This document shows positions 22,065-30,063 of a stretch of DNA of 37,518 nt, in pieces. This DNA is from a virus. The position numbers and the translations under genes were made by a program. The notes beneath the pieces are model-generated. The model saw nothing but the letters and a program-made list of their open reading frames with translations. It did not search any database and was not told the DNA's origin. The stretch spans positions 1 through 37,518 of the IMG/VR virus record IMGVR_UViG_3300045996_000549; one strand, 5' to 3'. Within the stretch, counting starts at the first letter, position 1, and every line of letters starts with the position of its first letter.

Positions 22065-22735
22065 AGGCGCCCGCCGCAATGCCGACGATGTACGTGGCGC
22101 AGCAGCAGTTCGAGATCCAGCGCGTCGATTACGCGGCTCCCGAGGCGAGCGGGCGCATCGGAGGAGTCCAGGCCGGGTTTCCGCTGTGGAGCATGGTTTC
22201 AACGCTCGGCCGGATGCCTGTAGCGAACTCCGACGAATGGCGGGCCTTCTTCTCGTCGATGCGCGGGCAGACGCGGCGGTTCATCGGCTTCCCGCTCGAT
22301 CGTGTCCTTCCCAAGTCCTATCTCGATGCGGGGTTGCCGGGGGGCTTTGCTGGGGATGCTTCCAGTTGGTCGGAAACGATCAATTCGGACGGTGATAGCC
22401 TGTTGACCCTTAATGGCCTGCCAGCGAGCTTCATTCTCTCGCAGGGTGATTATATCGACTTTCGCTACACCGCCACTGAGACCGCCGTCGCAGGCCTTCC
22501 CTGGCGCGCTCTCGTGCGGGTTGTCGTCGGCGCGACCGCGAGCGGAGGCGGCGTTGCGACCGTTACCGTAGAGCCGCCCGTTCCTACTGCGGTTCCAGGT
22601 TCCGCCGTGGCGCATGTGGATAACCCCGGCTGTGTGATGGCGATGGTTCTGGATCAGTCGAATCTCGGTCCCGTCGACAGGCTTTACTCCATCGACGGCG
22701 GGCAGATCATGGCTATTCAGGACATCCGCGAATGA
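22061..22735 (+). CDS. tail protein after the tape measure (distal-tail-like)
   Basis: This 224-residue protein sits where distal tail or baseplate hub genes are found. It has VDYAAPEASGRIGGVQAGFPLW at the start and DEWRAFFSSMRGQTRRFIGF (about 58-77), and beta-rich domains after that. I know the general pattern from alphaproteobacterial phage tails but not a named family. The GTG at 22061 overlaps the tape measure stop. It probably forms part of the tail tip ring with the next protein. Confidence 0.7.
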   Translation: MKAPAAMPTMYVAQQQFEIQRVDYAAPEASGRIGGVQAGFPLWSMVSTLGRMPVANSDEWRAFFSSMRGQTRRFIGFPLDRVLPKSYLDAGLPGGFAGDASSWSETINSDGDSLLTLNGLPASFILSQGDYIDFRYTATETAVAGLPWRALVRVVVGATASGGGVATVTVEPPVPTAVPGSAVAHVDNPGCVMAMVLDQSNLGPVDRLYSIDGGQIMAIQDIRE

Positions 22736-23325
22736 AGTCGATCGCGGCGCCCGCAATGACCGCGATTGAGGCCGGCGAGGCAATAGTAACCGGGGCCGTG
22801 GAAATCGTTCCCCGTGACCCGCTCGGAACGCCGATCCGGGTTTGGGGCGGATACGGGACCGTCACGATCGGCGCAGACGATTATCTCGGCCTTGGCAATA
22901 GCGCCATTGCCCAACAGACGAACGGGGCGATCGGCGGCGTTGCCCAGGGCCTCACGCTAACACTCTCCGGAGTTGAACCCGACGCTCTGGCCTTGCTGGA
23001 TGCCGATGAAGTCAAGGGTGCATCGGTCGTCCTCTATCGGCTGATCTTCGCCAGTGATGGCAAAACCATGCTGGACGCCCATGTGTTCGACCGGGGGCGG
23101 ATAGATACCGTCGAGACGGAAGAAGTCATCGGCGGGCCGGCAGCTATCAATGCCTCTGTCGAAAGCGCGGCTCGAGGGCTTGGCCGAAGCGGCGCCCGAA
23201 TGCGGGCTGACTCGGACCAACGCCTCATCAGCGCGACCGATGGTTACTTCAAGTTCACCGGCTATGCCCCGGAGAAGATGCTTTATTGGGGCGGCAAGAA
23301 ACCGTCTCGGGTCCGAGGCAACTGA
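22732..23325 (+). CDS. tail tip protein, DUF2163-like
   Basis: This 197-residue protein is beta-rich and contains DYLGLGNSAIAQQTNGAIGGVAQG and VKGASVVLYRLIFA. The middle resembles GTA-type tip proteins (DUF2163), and the C-terminus has Gly/Arg/Lys (GGKKPSRVRG). It is joined to its neighbours by ATGA and TGATG overlaps. The order hub protein, DUF2163-like protein, NlpC/P60-like protein and large tip protein matches the tail-tip genes of Rhodobacter GTA-like particles. The family is a moderate guess. Confidence 0.65.
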   Translation: MKSIAAPAMTAIEAGEAIVTGAVEIVPRDPLGTPIRVWGGYGTVTIGADDYLGLGNSAIAQQTNGAIGGVAQGLTLTLSGVEPDALALLDADEVKGASVVLYRLIFASDGKTMLDAHVFDRGRIDTVETEEVIGGPAAINASVESAARGLGRSGARMRADSDQRLISATDGYFKFTGYAPEKMLYWGGKKPSRVRGN

Positions 23326-23723
23326 TGGGATGCAGCCGAGACATCCCCGCCCTGCTCGAGTTCATCAATAGCCGTCAGACAATGCCCTATTGGTGGGGCG
23401 AAAACGATTGCGCTAGCTTCGCCGGGGGAGCCGTCAAGGCAGCAACCGGCAAGGATCCGTTGAAGGGCCTTCGCTGGTCATCTCAGGCAGGCGCGATGCG
23501 CGTTCTGAATCGCGAAGGCGGAATGGAAGCTGCTCTTGATAAGAGGTTCAAGCGCGTCCCCCCATCAATGGCGAAGCGCGGGGATATTGCCGGGGTTCCT
23601 GACCCGATTTTGGGCATCCATCCAATGATTGTCGAGGGTGAAAAGCTCGTCTGTCCAGGCGACGAGGGCAACAAGCGTGCTCCTCGTAAAGCAATGGTCA
23701 TGGCGTGGTCGATTTGTTGCTAA
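23325..23723 (+). CDS. NlpC/P60-like tail tip protein (DUF6950-like)
   Basis: The 132-residue product has WWGENDCASFAGGAVKAATG (about 23-42), the active-site Cys segment of the NlpC/P60 papain-like fold as found in DUF6950 phage tail proteins. A His in GIHPMIV (about 105-111) would be the second catalytic residue. Such proteins cut peptide cross-links in the host cell wall during DNA entry. TGATG couples it to the previous gene. It stands just before the large tip protein, as in lambda gpK and GTA g14 layouts. Confidence 0.8.
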   Translation: MGCSRDIPALLEFINSRQTMPYWWGENDCASFAGGAVKAATGKDPLKGLRWSSQAGAMRVLNREGGMEAALDKRFKRVPPSMAKRGDIAGVPDPILGIHPMIVEGEKLVCPGDEGNKRAPRKAMVMAWSICC

Positions 23724-23736
23724 GGGGTGAGGGCCG

Positions 23737-26520
23737 ATGAGTAAGTTTGTCGGCTTCATCGTCGGCGCGGCGTTGATCACGGCCGGCATCATAACAGGCA
23801 ATGCGGCTCTGATTATTCAGGGCGGATTGATGATCGTCAGCAACGCGATCATGCTGCTGACACAGCCGAAGACCCCGGCGCGCGCCGCGTCGGAAATGGC
23901 TATCCAGCTCGGCGAGCAGCCGCGGGTGCTCCAGCTTGGGGAAACCTACACTGCCGGGTCGTTGGTCGACGGGTTCAACTATGGCGGGAAGTATGGGACC
24001 AAGTTCGAAGTCCTGATCATCCGTCTTGCCGACCACAAGTGCCACAGCCTGACCGGCTTTTATGTTAACGACGAATATTATCCCTACACCGGAGACGGGG
24101 ACGTTCCCGGCTTCGAAGACGGTGACGACGCGGCGCTTCGCATCTACTTCCGCTCCGATACCTCCACGCAGCCCTTGCCTGCTGTCGTCACGGATCATGG
24201 GCCGGGATGGACCGCAACTGACATCGGCGAGTCCGGCTGTGATGTTGTCGTGGTTTATGAAGCGGACAAGCCCGACGAGAAGAAGCCCGAATGGCCTGGC
24301 GGACGTCCCCGCTTCGGCTTCGTTATCAAGGGCGCATTCTGCTACGACCCGAGGCTGGACGACACGGTTACTGGCGGTTCTGGACCCCACCGCATCGACG
24401 ATCCGGACACCTGGGAATGGACGGAGAATGCCGCGATCTGCCGCTACAAGTGGGTTCGCGGCGTCTATGCCAATGACGATGTAACGGATCAGACTGCATT
24501 GCTCATCGGGCGCGGGCTGACAGCCGAGGAAGCCCCTCCCGAAAACGTCTTCGCCGCCGCAAATCTGTGTGACGAAGCTTCTTGTCCTGCCTTTCGTTAT
24601 GCCGCGGAAGATGCCCAAGGCTTCGGGCTTGCGAACGGGCAGTTCACGCCTGATGGCCGATTGCTCGTCATTTCGTCAGGCGGTTTTTACCAGGTTTGGG
24701 ATGTCCTCGGGCATCAGCTTGTCGGCACATATTCCAATCCTGCCGGCAACATCGCGCTCGCCAACGGCGGCTTCTACGGCCTCTCGTCCTTCTTTGGCGG
24801 CACGCTCGTCTTCGTGACGCTCGGCAGTTCGACGCCAACAGTCATTATCGACAATGCTGACTTCCCCGCCACCATGATTGATCTGTGGACGGCGGCGGGG
24901 CGCATCTTCGCGCGCGGCGGCGCGGACGGCTACGAGGTAACGGGCGACCACTTCACGGCATTTGGCCTCAGTTGGCAAGTGCAGCAATATTTTGCCGACG
25001 CGAACGGAGAAGTGTGGGGTATTGGCGAAGACGCTGGCGACCTGCGCATCGCCAATCTCGACACGGGGCTAGAGCTGACGCCTGCAGTGACGGGCGTGTC
25101 AGCGCCTCGCGGCATGTTCAATGGCGGCGGCAACATCTTCGTCGTCGATCAGACCAACATCTATCTGATCGATCCCGCGACGGGCGCCGTGCTCGACTCC
25201 AACCTGGGCGTTTCCACGAACTCCTACGACATAGCCTTCCGCAACGCGCGCGTTGGGGAGCAGAGCATTTGGTTCGTGAATGTCGAATATGACACGACGA
25301 CGCTGCAAGCCCTGCGCACTGTCAATCTGGATTCATGGGCGCCGGCTGGCTCGGTTCAAACAAGCGTTTACAGTTGGTTGGCTCACGCGCTCATCACGAA
25401 GCCGCTCCTCGCCGACGAGTTCCAGTTCCGCTGGCTGGACGGCCATGCCGGTTACAGGGTGGCAGGCCCGGTCTATTCGAACCAGGATTTCATTGACGTC
25501 GAGGGAATGTTCGCAGCGGCGACGGGCGGCACAGTCGTCACTCGCGAAGGCTCGGTTGAGCTAAACCCCGGCCACGCAGAAAGCGTCGTCGCGCCCTTCA
25601 CGGATGCCGATCTTCTCTCGGGAAGCAAAGTCTCCTGCAACCGCGGCATTCTCTCAGAGTCTAGCGAGGAATGGCTTAACACCGTCGTTGCGCGCTACGT
25701 TGAGCCGACACAGAAGTGGCAGGACCACGGGGCGCCCGTTGTAAGGGACACGGCCGACATCACGGCAGACGGAAAGCCGAGAGAAGTAAGCATCCCCCTC
25801 AGGTTGGTTCGGTATCAGGAACAGGCTCTCAGGGTTGCGGAGATCACTCGGAGGCTTGGCAGGCTGTGGTGGCGCGGAACCGTTACGCTTGGGCCGCAAT
25901 TCTGCGAGATCGAAGACGGCGATTGGGTGACGTGGGTTTCATCCCGCTTTCCCTCCGGCTCAATGACATTCCGCGTCGAAGCCTATTCGATCGATGAGAA
26001 GTGGCAAAACACCCTTACGCTCCGTCAAATCCATTCGAGCGTTTATGACTGCGGAACATTCGATCAGGATCTTTCGCGACCGAGCATTCCGCCGCTTATT
26101 CCCGAGATTGGCGCGCCCGACAGTGGCAACTGGACACTATCGGCAGTGTCGCTCGCCAGCGGTGGCGCATCCATTCCGGCGCTTCGCATAGCGGGCTCAG
26201 CAAGCGACGATGACTTAGCTGAATCCATCATCTTCGAATACTGGCAGGACGATGGAGTAACAGATCCGGTCGCCAATCCCGATGCGCCGGCCTGGATCGT
26301 TTACGGCACACTTCCGGCATCGACCACTCAGGTCGACATCAGCAGCGTTACAGGCGGTGCCGTCTACTACGCCGCGGTCACTTACATCGTCGATGGCGAA
26401 CCTGGCGAGCGCCTTGTGCTTGGGCCGGTCACGGTCGGCAATATCAGCATCGGGGTCCGTCGGGCCGATACCACCCTCCTCACGGCAGACACCACCCTTC
26501 AGACAGCGGACATCGGGTAA
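23737..26520 (+). CDS. large tail tip protein with inserted propeller-like domain
   Basis: The 927-residue protein starts with a long hydrophobic Gly/Ala/Ile region (about 5-42), usual for tip proteins of the gpJ/gp15 type that pass through the membrane. A beta-rich hub region follows to about 280. Residues about 290-560 form a repetitive segment (QFTPDGRLLVISSGGFYQVWD, GGNIFVVDQTNIYLID) that looks like a beta-propeller insert. The C-terminal half returns to a hub-like domain (SEEWLNTVVARYVEP, WWRGTVTLGP) and a fibronectin-type end. It determines host adsorption. The insert is likely the receptor-binding or exposed part. Confidence 0.8.
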   Translation: MSKFVGFIVGAALITAGIITGNAALIIQGGLMIVSNAIMLLTQPKTPARAASEMAIQLGEQPRVLQLGETYTAGSLVDGFNYGGKYGTKFEVLIIRLADHKCHSLTGFYVNDEYYPYTGDGDVPGFEDGDDAALRIYFRSDTSTQPLPAVVTDHGPGWTATDIGESGCDVVVVYEADKPDEKKPEWPGGRPRFGFVIKGAFCYDPRLDDTVTGGSGPHRIDDPDTWEWTENAAICRYKWVRGVYANDDVTDQTALLIGRGLTAEEAPPENVFAAANLCDEASCPAFRYAAEDAQGFGLANGQFTPDGRLLVISSGGFYQVWDVLGHQLVGTYSNPAGNIALANGGFYGLSSFFGGTLVFVTLGSSTPTVIIDNADFPATMIDLWTAAGRIFARGGADGYEVTGDHFTAFGLSWQVQQYFADANGEVWGIGEDAGDLRIANLDTGLELTPAVTGVSAPRGMFNGGGNIFVVDQTNIYLIDPATGAVLDSNLGVSTNSYDIAFRNARVGEQSIWFVNVEYDTTTLQALRTVNLDSWAPAGSVQTSVYSWLAHALITKPLLADEFQFRWLDGHAGYRVAGPVYSNQDFIDVEGMFAAATGGTVVTREGSVELNPGHAESVVAPFTDADLLSGSKVSCNRGILSESSEEWLNTVVARYVEPTQKWQDHGAPVVRDTADITADGKPREVSIPLRLVRYQEQALRVAEITRRLGRLWWRGTVTLGPQFCEIEDGDWVTWVSSRFPSGSMTFRVEAYSIDEKWQNTLTLRQIHSSVYDCGTFDQDLSRPSIPPLIPEIGAPDSGNWTLSAVSLASGGASIPALRIAGSASDDDLAESIIFEYWQDDGVTDPVANPDAPAWIVYGTLPASTTQVDISSVTGGAVYYAAVTYIVDGEPGERLVLGPVTVGNISIGVRRADTTLLTADTTLQTADIG

Positions 26521-26904
26521 ATGGCACAACAGACTATCGGCATCGGCTCGGCGCCGAACGACGGCACGGGCGATCCAATCCGGAACGCGTTCATCAAGTG
26601 CAACGACAATTTCACAGAGCTTTATGCCGCCACCTCGGGCAGTCTCGCGCTGGATGCCGAGTGGGCGCCCAACTTCACGGCTGACGGCGACCTCTACATC
26701 CCCGCAGTCGTGGCGATGACCGTCGACCAGGGTAACGCCGAGATCGGAACCGGGACAATCACTTACGAGAAGTCCACCACGGCCGCTCCCAGCACGTTCA
26801 GTTCCACTACCCTTCCCGCAACGCTTGAAGCTGGCGCATGGCTGAAGGTCACTGCCGCCAGCGTGACCGGCTTCGTCGCCACGCATCTCGTCCGGACGGC
26901 CTGA
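26521..26904 (+). CDS. short tail-fibre-associated protein
   Basis: This 127-residue protein begins with a motif common in tailed phages: TIGIGSAPNDGTGDPIRNAF (about 5-24), followed by NDNFTELYAA. It is usually found at the start of tail-fibre or structural proteins and probably trimerises. The C-terminal part is a short beta domain. It starts right after the tip protein stop and couples to the discoidin-like protein by TGATG, suggesting that the two form one fibre complex. Confidence 0.7.
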   Translation: MAQQTIGIGSAPNDGTGDPIRNAFIKCNDNFTELYAATSGSLALDAEWAPNFTADGDLYIPAVVAMTVDQGNAEIGTGTITYEKSTTAAPSTFSSTTLPATLEAGAWLKVTAASVTGFVATHLVRTA

Positions 26905-27812
26905 TGATCGTTCAGTCGATACCCTATCCAGCTTCGGCGGGCGGTGGGGGCGGTCATCGCTACTGGCGCATCAATCAGACCACGAACCACGGCAATGCCA
27001 GCACGCAGTTCATCGAAGTCGAGATGCGCGAGACGCCTGGAGGCTCGGACGTTACCGGCTCCGGCACTGCATCGGGCGGCGGTGGCTTCACGGGCAGCAC
27101 ACCGGCCAACGCCTTCGATAACACGCTGGGCGCCGCCTACGTTCCGACAGGCGCTAGCGGCTGGTTGAAATACGACTTTGGCCTGGGCAACGCCAAGAAC
27201 ATCGTCGAGGTCGCGATCAAGGCGGCTTCAGCGACGGGGTCTCAGACAAACTTCGCCGCCGCGCCAAAAGACTTTACGATTGAATGGTCGGACGACGATT
27301 CCGCATGGACGCAGCTTGGCTCAGCCTGCGCGCTGTACGGCCCGATCCTCGATCACTACCACGTCTTCCCCGAGACGGTGCCGGCTGCTGGTTTTCATCG
27401 CTTCTGGCGCATCCTCTGCACGACGGCCAACGGCGGCACGTTCTACCTCATTGACGAGATCGAGTTCCGTGCCACGTCCGGCGCGGCCGATCAGGTTCCC
27501 GTCCAGTCGGGCGCGAATGGCGATTCCGGTGGCCGTTCGATTATGGGTGCGGGAAGCAATGCTTGGAACGCCTTTGACGGCACGACTGCGGCGTGGAGCA
27601 GTTCAGGAACGACGAACCAATGGGTCGGCTTCATCTTCCCGACTGCGGTAAAGGTCGAAGAGATATTGCTGAGGGCCACGGCCAACACGTCACGCACCGT
27701 TAACACGGGCGCGATCGAATACTCGGACGATCAGGTGACGTGGACGAGCCAGAAGGCGCTTACCGGCCTGACGTGGACGGCGAGCGAGGCGAAGGTTCTA
27801 GCCGCGATCTAG
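26904..27812 (+). CDS. tail adhesin with two discoidin (F5/8 type C)-like domains
   Basis: The 302-residue protein has two galactose-binding-like sandwiches. The first (about 18-180) contains RYWRINQTTNHG, NAFDNTLGAAYVPTG and WLKYDFG, with DFTIEWSDDDSAWTQL as the closing strand. The second (about 190-300) repeats the pattern as NAWNAFDGTTAAWSSSG, WVGFIFP, and GAIEYSDDQVTWTSQ. F5/8 type C folds bind glycans. It is the last plus-strand tail gene and so a good candidate for the receptor-binding protein. A Gly-rich N-terminus (SAGGGGG) may link it to the fibre. It ends 4 bp into the convergent gene. Confidence 0.85.
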   Translation: MIVQSIPYPASAGGGGGHRYWRINQTTNHGNASTQFIEVEMRETPGGSDVTGSGTASGGGGFTGSTPANAFDNTLGAAYVPTGASGWLKYDFGLGNAKNIVEVAIKAASATGSQTNFAAAPKDFTIEWSDDDSAWTQLGSACALYGPILDHYHVFPETVPAAGFHRFWRILCTTANGGTFYLIDEIEFRATSGAADQVPVQSGANGDSGGRSIMGAGSNAWNAFDGTTAAWSSSGTTNQWVGFIFPTAVKVEEILLRATANTSRTVNTGAIEYSDDQVTWTSQKALTGLTWTASEAKVLAAI

Positions 27813-27904
27813 GGCTGCTGTCCGAAGCCGGCGAACATCATCAAGGCCATGAACGCGAGGAACACGGCGGCATCGCGCCAAGTCAGAGGCGAGCGGTCGA
27901 ACAT
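27809..27904 (-). CDS. tiny single-span membrane protein
   Basis: This 31-residue minus-strand ORF (FDRSPLTWRDAAVFLAFM and on) has one hydrophobic span. Its ATG at 27904 overlaps the stop of the next minus-strand gene (TGATG), and its stop overlaps the end of the adhesin gene. Coupled small membrane proteins in opposite orientation to the late operon are typical of morons. Its shortness keeps confidence low. Confidence 0.4.
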   Translation of the reverse strand: MFDRSPLTWRDAAVFLAFMALMMFAGFGQQP

Positions 27905-28188
27905 CAGTAAATCTCCGGCTTGCCCAGTGAGCGTCGGCAAGCGGCCAGTTCCTTGTCGGGCAGGGATTCCTTCCCGCTGCAGGTGTAGGCGTCGAACCGC
28001 TTCATCATCGTATCGTGGCAGACCTCGCACATTTGGTTCGGGTTCTCAAACGCTGCGACTCCCACGCCCGCCAGAACGCCGATGCTCAGGAAGAAGACGA
28101 TCGGGGCCATCATCCACTTGTCCGCTGGATAAGCGGCCAGCGTCGGAAACGTCAGGGCGAACCAATCGCGCACGCCTCTTGATAACAC
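27904..28188 (-). CDS. small membrane protein with CxxCH motif
   Basis: The 94-residue product has a membrane span (MMAPIVFFLSIGVLAGVGVAAF, about 26-47) followed by NPNQMCEVCH at 50-58, an apparent Cys-x-x-Cys-His. Two more Cys residues lie further down (about 70 and 84). The GTG at 28188 is my start, because it avoids overlap with the divergent gene at 28222; an ATG at 28251 is possible. It is transcribed against the late operon, between the adhesin and lysis genes. CxxCH is the haem c motif but a single short motif proves nothing. It may be a membrane moron. Confidence 0.55.
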   Translation of the reverse strand: MLSRGVRDWFALTFPTLAAYPADKWMMAPIVFFLSIGVLAGVGVAAFENPNQMCEVCHDTMMKRFDAYTCSGKESLPDKELAACRRSLGKPEIY

Positions 28189-28221
28189 ATATTTAACAAC
28201 GCCTTCAATGATGGAGCCGCC

Positions 28222-28560
28222 ATGCCAAGCAGAGAAGTGGGCGACGGCCATAACGATGGCGCGTCGACCGATAGGCTCCTCGGAGAGCTGATCGCCGAAG
28301 TGCGAGCCGTAAAGCACAATCAAAACAACTCTTTGCAAAAGCTCGATGCGGTCAACCGGCTGGTCGATCAGGTGAAAGAGCTGAGGGAAGAACAGGGCCG
28401 CCACCATTTTAGAATCACGGTGCTTGAGGCCGACAAGCACCGTCGCGAAGGAGCGGTCGGCCTTGTAGAGTGGTTCGCAAGGCACTGGCCCGTTACCTTC
28501 GTGCTGGCGCTTCTTGCGGGGTTCGTAGCGTGGGCCAACGGCGTGGATGTCGGTCCGTGA
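28222..28560 (+). CDS. coiled-coil membrane protein, lysis-region (XhlA-like architecture)
   Basis: This 112-residue protein has a polar N-terminus, a coiled coil (about residues 18-76: AVNRLVDQVKELREEQ and on) and one C-terminal span (WPVTFVLALLAGFVAWA, about 89-105). This order resembles XhlA-type lysis accessory proteins, though sequence similarity is not claimed. It overlaps the endolysin start by GTGA. An antisense reading covers most of its length, but the coupling to the lysozyme gene supports this frame. A holin partner or anti-holin role is possible. Confidence 0.65.
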   Translation: MPSREVGDGHNDGASTDRLLGELIAEVRAVKHNQNNSLQKLDAVNRLVDQVKELREEQGRHHFRITVLEADKHRREGAVGLVEWFARHWPVTFVLALLAGFVAWANGVDVGP

Positions 28561-29162
28561 GAGACGATCCCCGCGCGCAGTTGTTCGCGTTCCTGCGGCC
28601 GTACCTGAAGCCGCCTGGGTTCAACGACCCGGCCTTGCTCGAGGGTCTGGATCACCATCTCGATCTGTTGGGCGTTCCGCGCGCCAAGGCCGAGCCTGAG
28701 CCGTGCGGCATTCCCGATGATTACTGGCCGATGCTGGCGATGATCGAAAGCGGCAACCGACCCTACATCAAGGCTCCGACCTCCAGCGCATCCGGCCTTT
28801 ACCAGTTCATCAAGTCGACGTGGATCGGCGAAGGCGGGACATGGGGGCCGGACCTGACCCAAGCGTTTGGCGGCCTGCGACCGTCTGAAGCTGAGCAGCT
28901 TCAGCGGGCCAAGAGCTTTACCGCGAAGAACGCCGAATATCTCAAGCGGATGGGCCTGCCTATCAACCGGGCATCGCTCTACGCCTGTCACTTCTTCGGT
29001 GCCGGCACGGCCGCAAAGGTCATCAGCGCGGACGTGGGTGCAAGGGCAGACCTGATCGCCGGACCCGCCGCAACGCGGGCGAACCCATCCATTCTGAAGG
29101 GCAAGACCGTCGGGCAATTCCTGACCTGGCTGCACAAGAAAACCGGGGAGTGGGCGCGATGA
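28557..29162 (+). CDS. endolysin, lytic transglycosylase (SLT fold)
   Basis: This 201-residue enzyme breaks the glycan strands of peptidoglycan. The core motif is MLAMIESGNRPYI (about 61-73), with the catalytic Glu in ESGN, then SSASGLYQFIKSTW (about 78-91), the usual soluble-lytic-transglycosylase signature. The N-terminus is about 60 residues long without a clear signal peptide, so export depends on the holin. GTG 28557 is coupled to the upstream membrane protein. ACHFFGAGTAAKVI later is a conserved helix of the family. Next genes are holin-like and spanin-like. Confidence 0.85.
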   Translation: MRDDPRAQLFAFLRPYLKPPGFNDPALLEGLDHHLDLLGVPRAKAEPEPCGIPDDYWPMLAMIESGNRPYIKAPTSSASGLYQFIKSTWIGEGGTWGPDLTQAFGGLRPSEAEQLQRAKSFTAKNAEYLKRMGLPINRASLYACHFFGAGTAAKVISADVGARADLIAGPAATRANPSILKGKTVGQFLTWLHKKTGEWAR

Positions 29163-29434
29163 CTTCTGCAAAGACGACAAAGGCCGCTCGGCCGATCCCG
29201 GCATCTATCCCGATGCCGGACAGCCCCATTCGGGCAAGCCGCTGGTATCAGATCTATGTGCGCCTCGCGCGCCCGACCCTGGACTGGGTAGGCGTTGCCG
29301 CGGCTGCGTGGTCCCTGTTCATAGGGGATTGGCTGGACAAGCCGATGGCCGAAGGGACGCGCATCATCGTGCTCGGCTTCGTCGCCGCGCTTTACGGCAT
29401 CCGCACTCTCGAAAAGACGCAGGGGGTCGCATGA
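29159..29434 (+). CDS. holin-like membrane protein (GTA holin type)
   Basis: The 91-residue protein has two membrane spans: DWVGVAAAAWSLFIGDWL (about 41-58) and GTRIIVLGFVAALYGIRTL (about 67-85). It ends with EKTQG, a short polar tail typical of the alphaproteobacterial GTA-release holin family. It sits directly after the transglycosylase (ATGA overlap), as holins do. Oligomers would form the membrane lesion that lets the endolysin out. The start is ATG 29159; the ATG ten residues further (in SIPMP) is less likely. Confidence 0.75.
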   Translation: MTSAKTTKAARPIPASIPMPDSPIRASRWYQIYVRLARPTLDWVGVAAAAWSLFIGDWLDKPMAEGTRIIVLGFVAALYGIRTLEKTQGVA

Positions 29435-29616
29435 CCTTCGAAATCTTCCGCCGCATGACCTTCCGCGGCCGGCGCTACTTCTGGCATCTAAAGGCCCGCA
29501 ATAACGAGATCGTCTGCTCGGGTCAGTCCTCAGGCTATGCGAACAAGGGTGACGTCCTGAGGATCATCGACAAGATCGCTGCTGTTGACACGGCGAAGAT
29601 CAAGTTTCTCGACTGA
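29431..29616 (+). CDS. DUF1508 (YegP-like) small protein
   Basis: This 61-residue protein has the DUF1508 pattern: a phage-like N-terminal strand (RRYFWHLKARNNEIVCS, about 14-30), then SGYANKGDVLRIIDKI (about 34-49). The family is small and beta-rich, with unknown function. It couples to the holin (ATGA). It ends just before the structured non-coding region. Inclusion in the lysis module looks like gene-order chance rather than a lysis role. Confidence 0.7.
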   Translation: MTFEIFRRMTFRGRRYFWHLKARNNEIVCSGQSSGYANKGDVLRIIDKIAAVDTAKIKFLD

Positions 29617-29620
29617 GGTT

Positions 29621-29723
29621 GCCCGCTGGACTGGTCAACCGCTCGCTACCCACCCGCCCTGTCGATGCAGGTTCGCTGCATCGCTTTAGGCGGCCTAAGC
29701 CTCGTCCGTTGTATCCAGCGGGC
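29621..29723 (+). ncRNA. candidate structured RNA, about 103 nt
   Basis: The ends GCCCGCTGGA (29621-29630) and TCCAGCGGGC (29714-29723) are perfect 10-bp complements. They close a region with an 8-bp hairpin (CGATGCAG-GTTCG-CTGCATCG, 29663-29683) and a second hairpin TTAGG-CGG-CCTAA (29686-29698). An alternative pairing GGTTG/CAACC (29618-29622 with 29636-29640) competes with the long stem. It does not fold as a tRNA. This could be an sRNA, a leader of the spanin genes or a processing element. Confidence 0.5.
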
Positions 29724-29757
29724 ACAGGCTCGCTAGCATAGATCGAAGGGAAATCCA

Positions 29758-30063
29758 ATGTTCGGACTGCCACGCTGGGGCATCTATGCCCTCGGCGCGC
29801 TTCTGCTCATCGCCGCATTCCTTGCTGAGCGCACCGCCTACGGCAACCGCCGCTTCAATGCTGGCGAGGCCCATGCCGACGAAGCGTGGAAGAAGGCCAG
29901 CGACAAGCTCATCACGAAGGCGGCGAACGCCGGAACCAAGGCCGACACGAAGGCTGCAGCGCGTCAAGCCGACTTCGCTGCGAAACAAGAAGACGAGAAG
30001 GAGAAGATCGATGCGGCCGTACAGCATGGCAGCAGCCCTCTTGACGTCCTGTTTGGCGGTTAG
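29758..30063 (+). CDS. i-spanin (Rz-like) protein
   Basis: This 101-residue protein has a short polar start, a membrane anchor (GIYALGALLLIAAFLAERTAYG, about 8-29) and a long helical, Ala/Lys-rich periplasmic coiled coil (about 30-90), the form of an inner-membrane spanin. It lies after the holin/endolysin genes and its 3' end overlaps an out-of-frame lipoprotein gene by 53 nt, as in Rz/Rz1 pairs. GAAGGG upstream is the ribosome binding site. It works with the lipoprotein to disrupt the outer membrane. Confidence 0.75.
   Translation: MFGLPRWGIYALGALLLIAAFLAERTAYGNRRFNAGEAHADEAWKKASDKLITKAANAGTKADTKAAARQADFAAKQEDEKEKIDAAVQHGSSPLDVLFGG

Noticed and set aside
23698-24618. Minus-strand ORF of 306 codons opposite the tail tip gene
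   Set aside because: The plus-strand protein has recognisable tip features and coupled neighbours; the antisense frame has no start context or family features.
27904-28188. Cytochrome c-type haem protein
   Set aside because: One CxxCH in a 94-residue membrane protein without a signal or axial ligand context is not enough; kept only as a note.
29621-29723. tRNA gene or tRNA-derived att core
   Set aside because: The outer stem is 10 bp rather than 7, the T-arm-like hairpin has a 5-nt loop, and there is no D-arm or anticodon arm in the right place.
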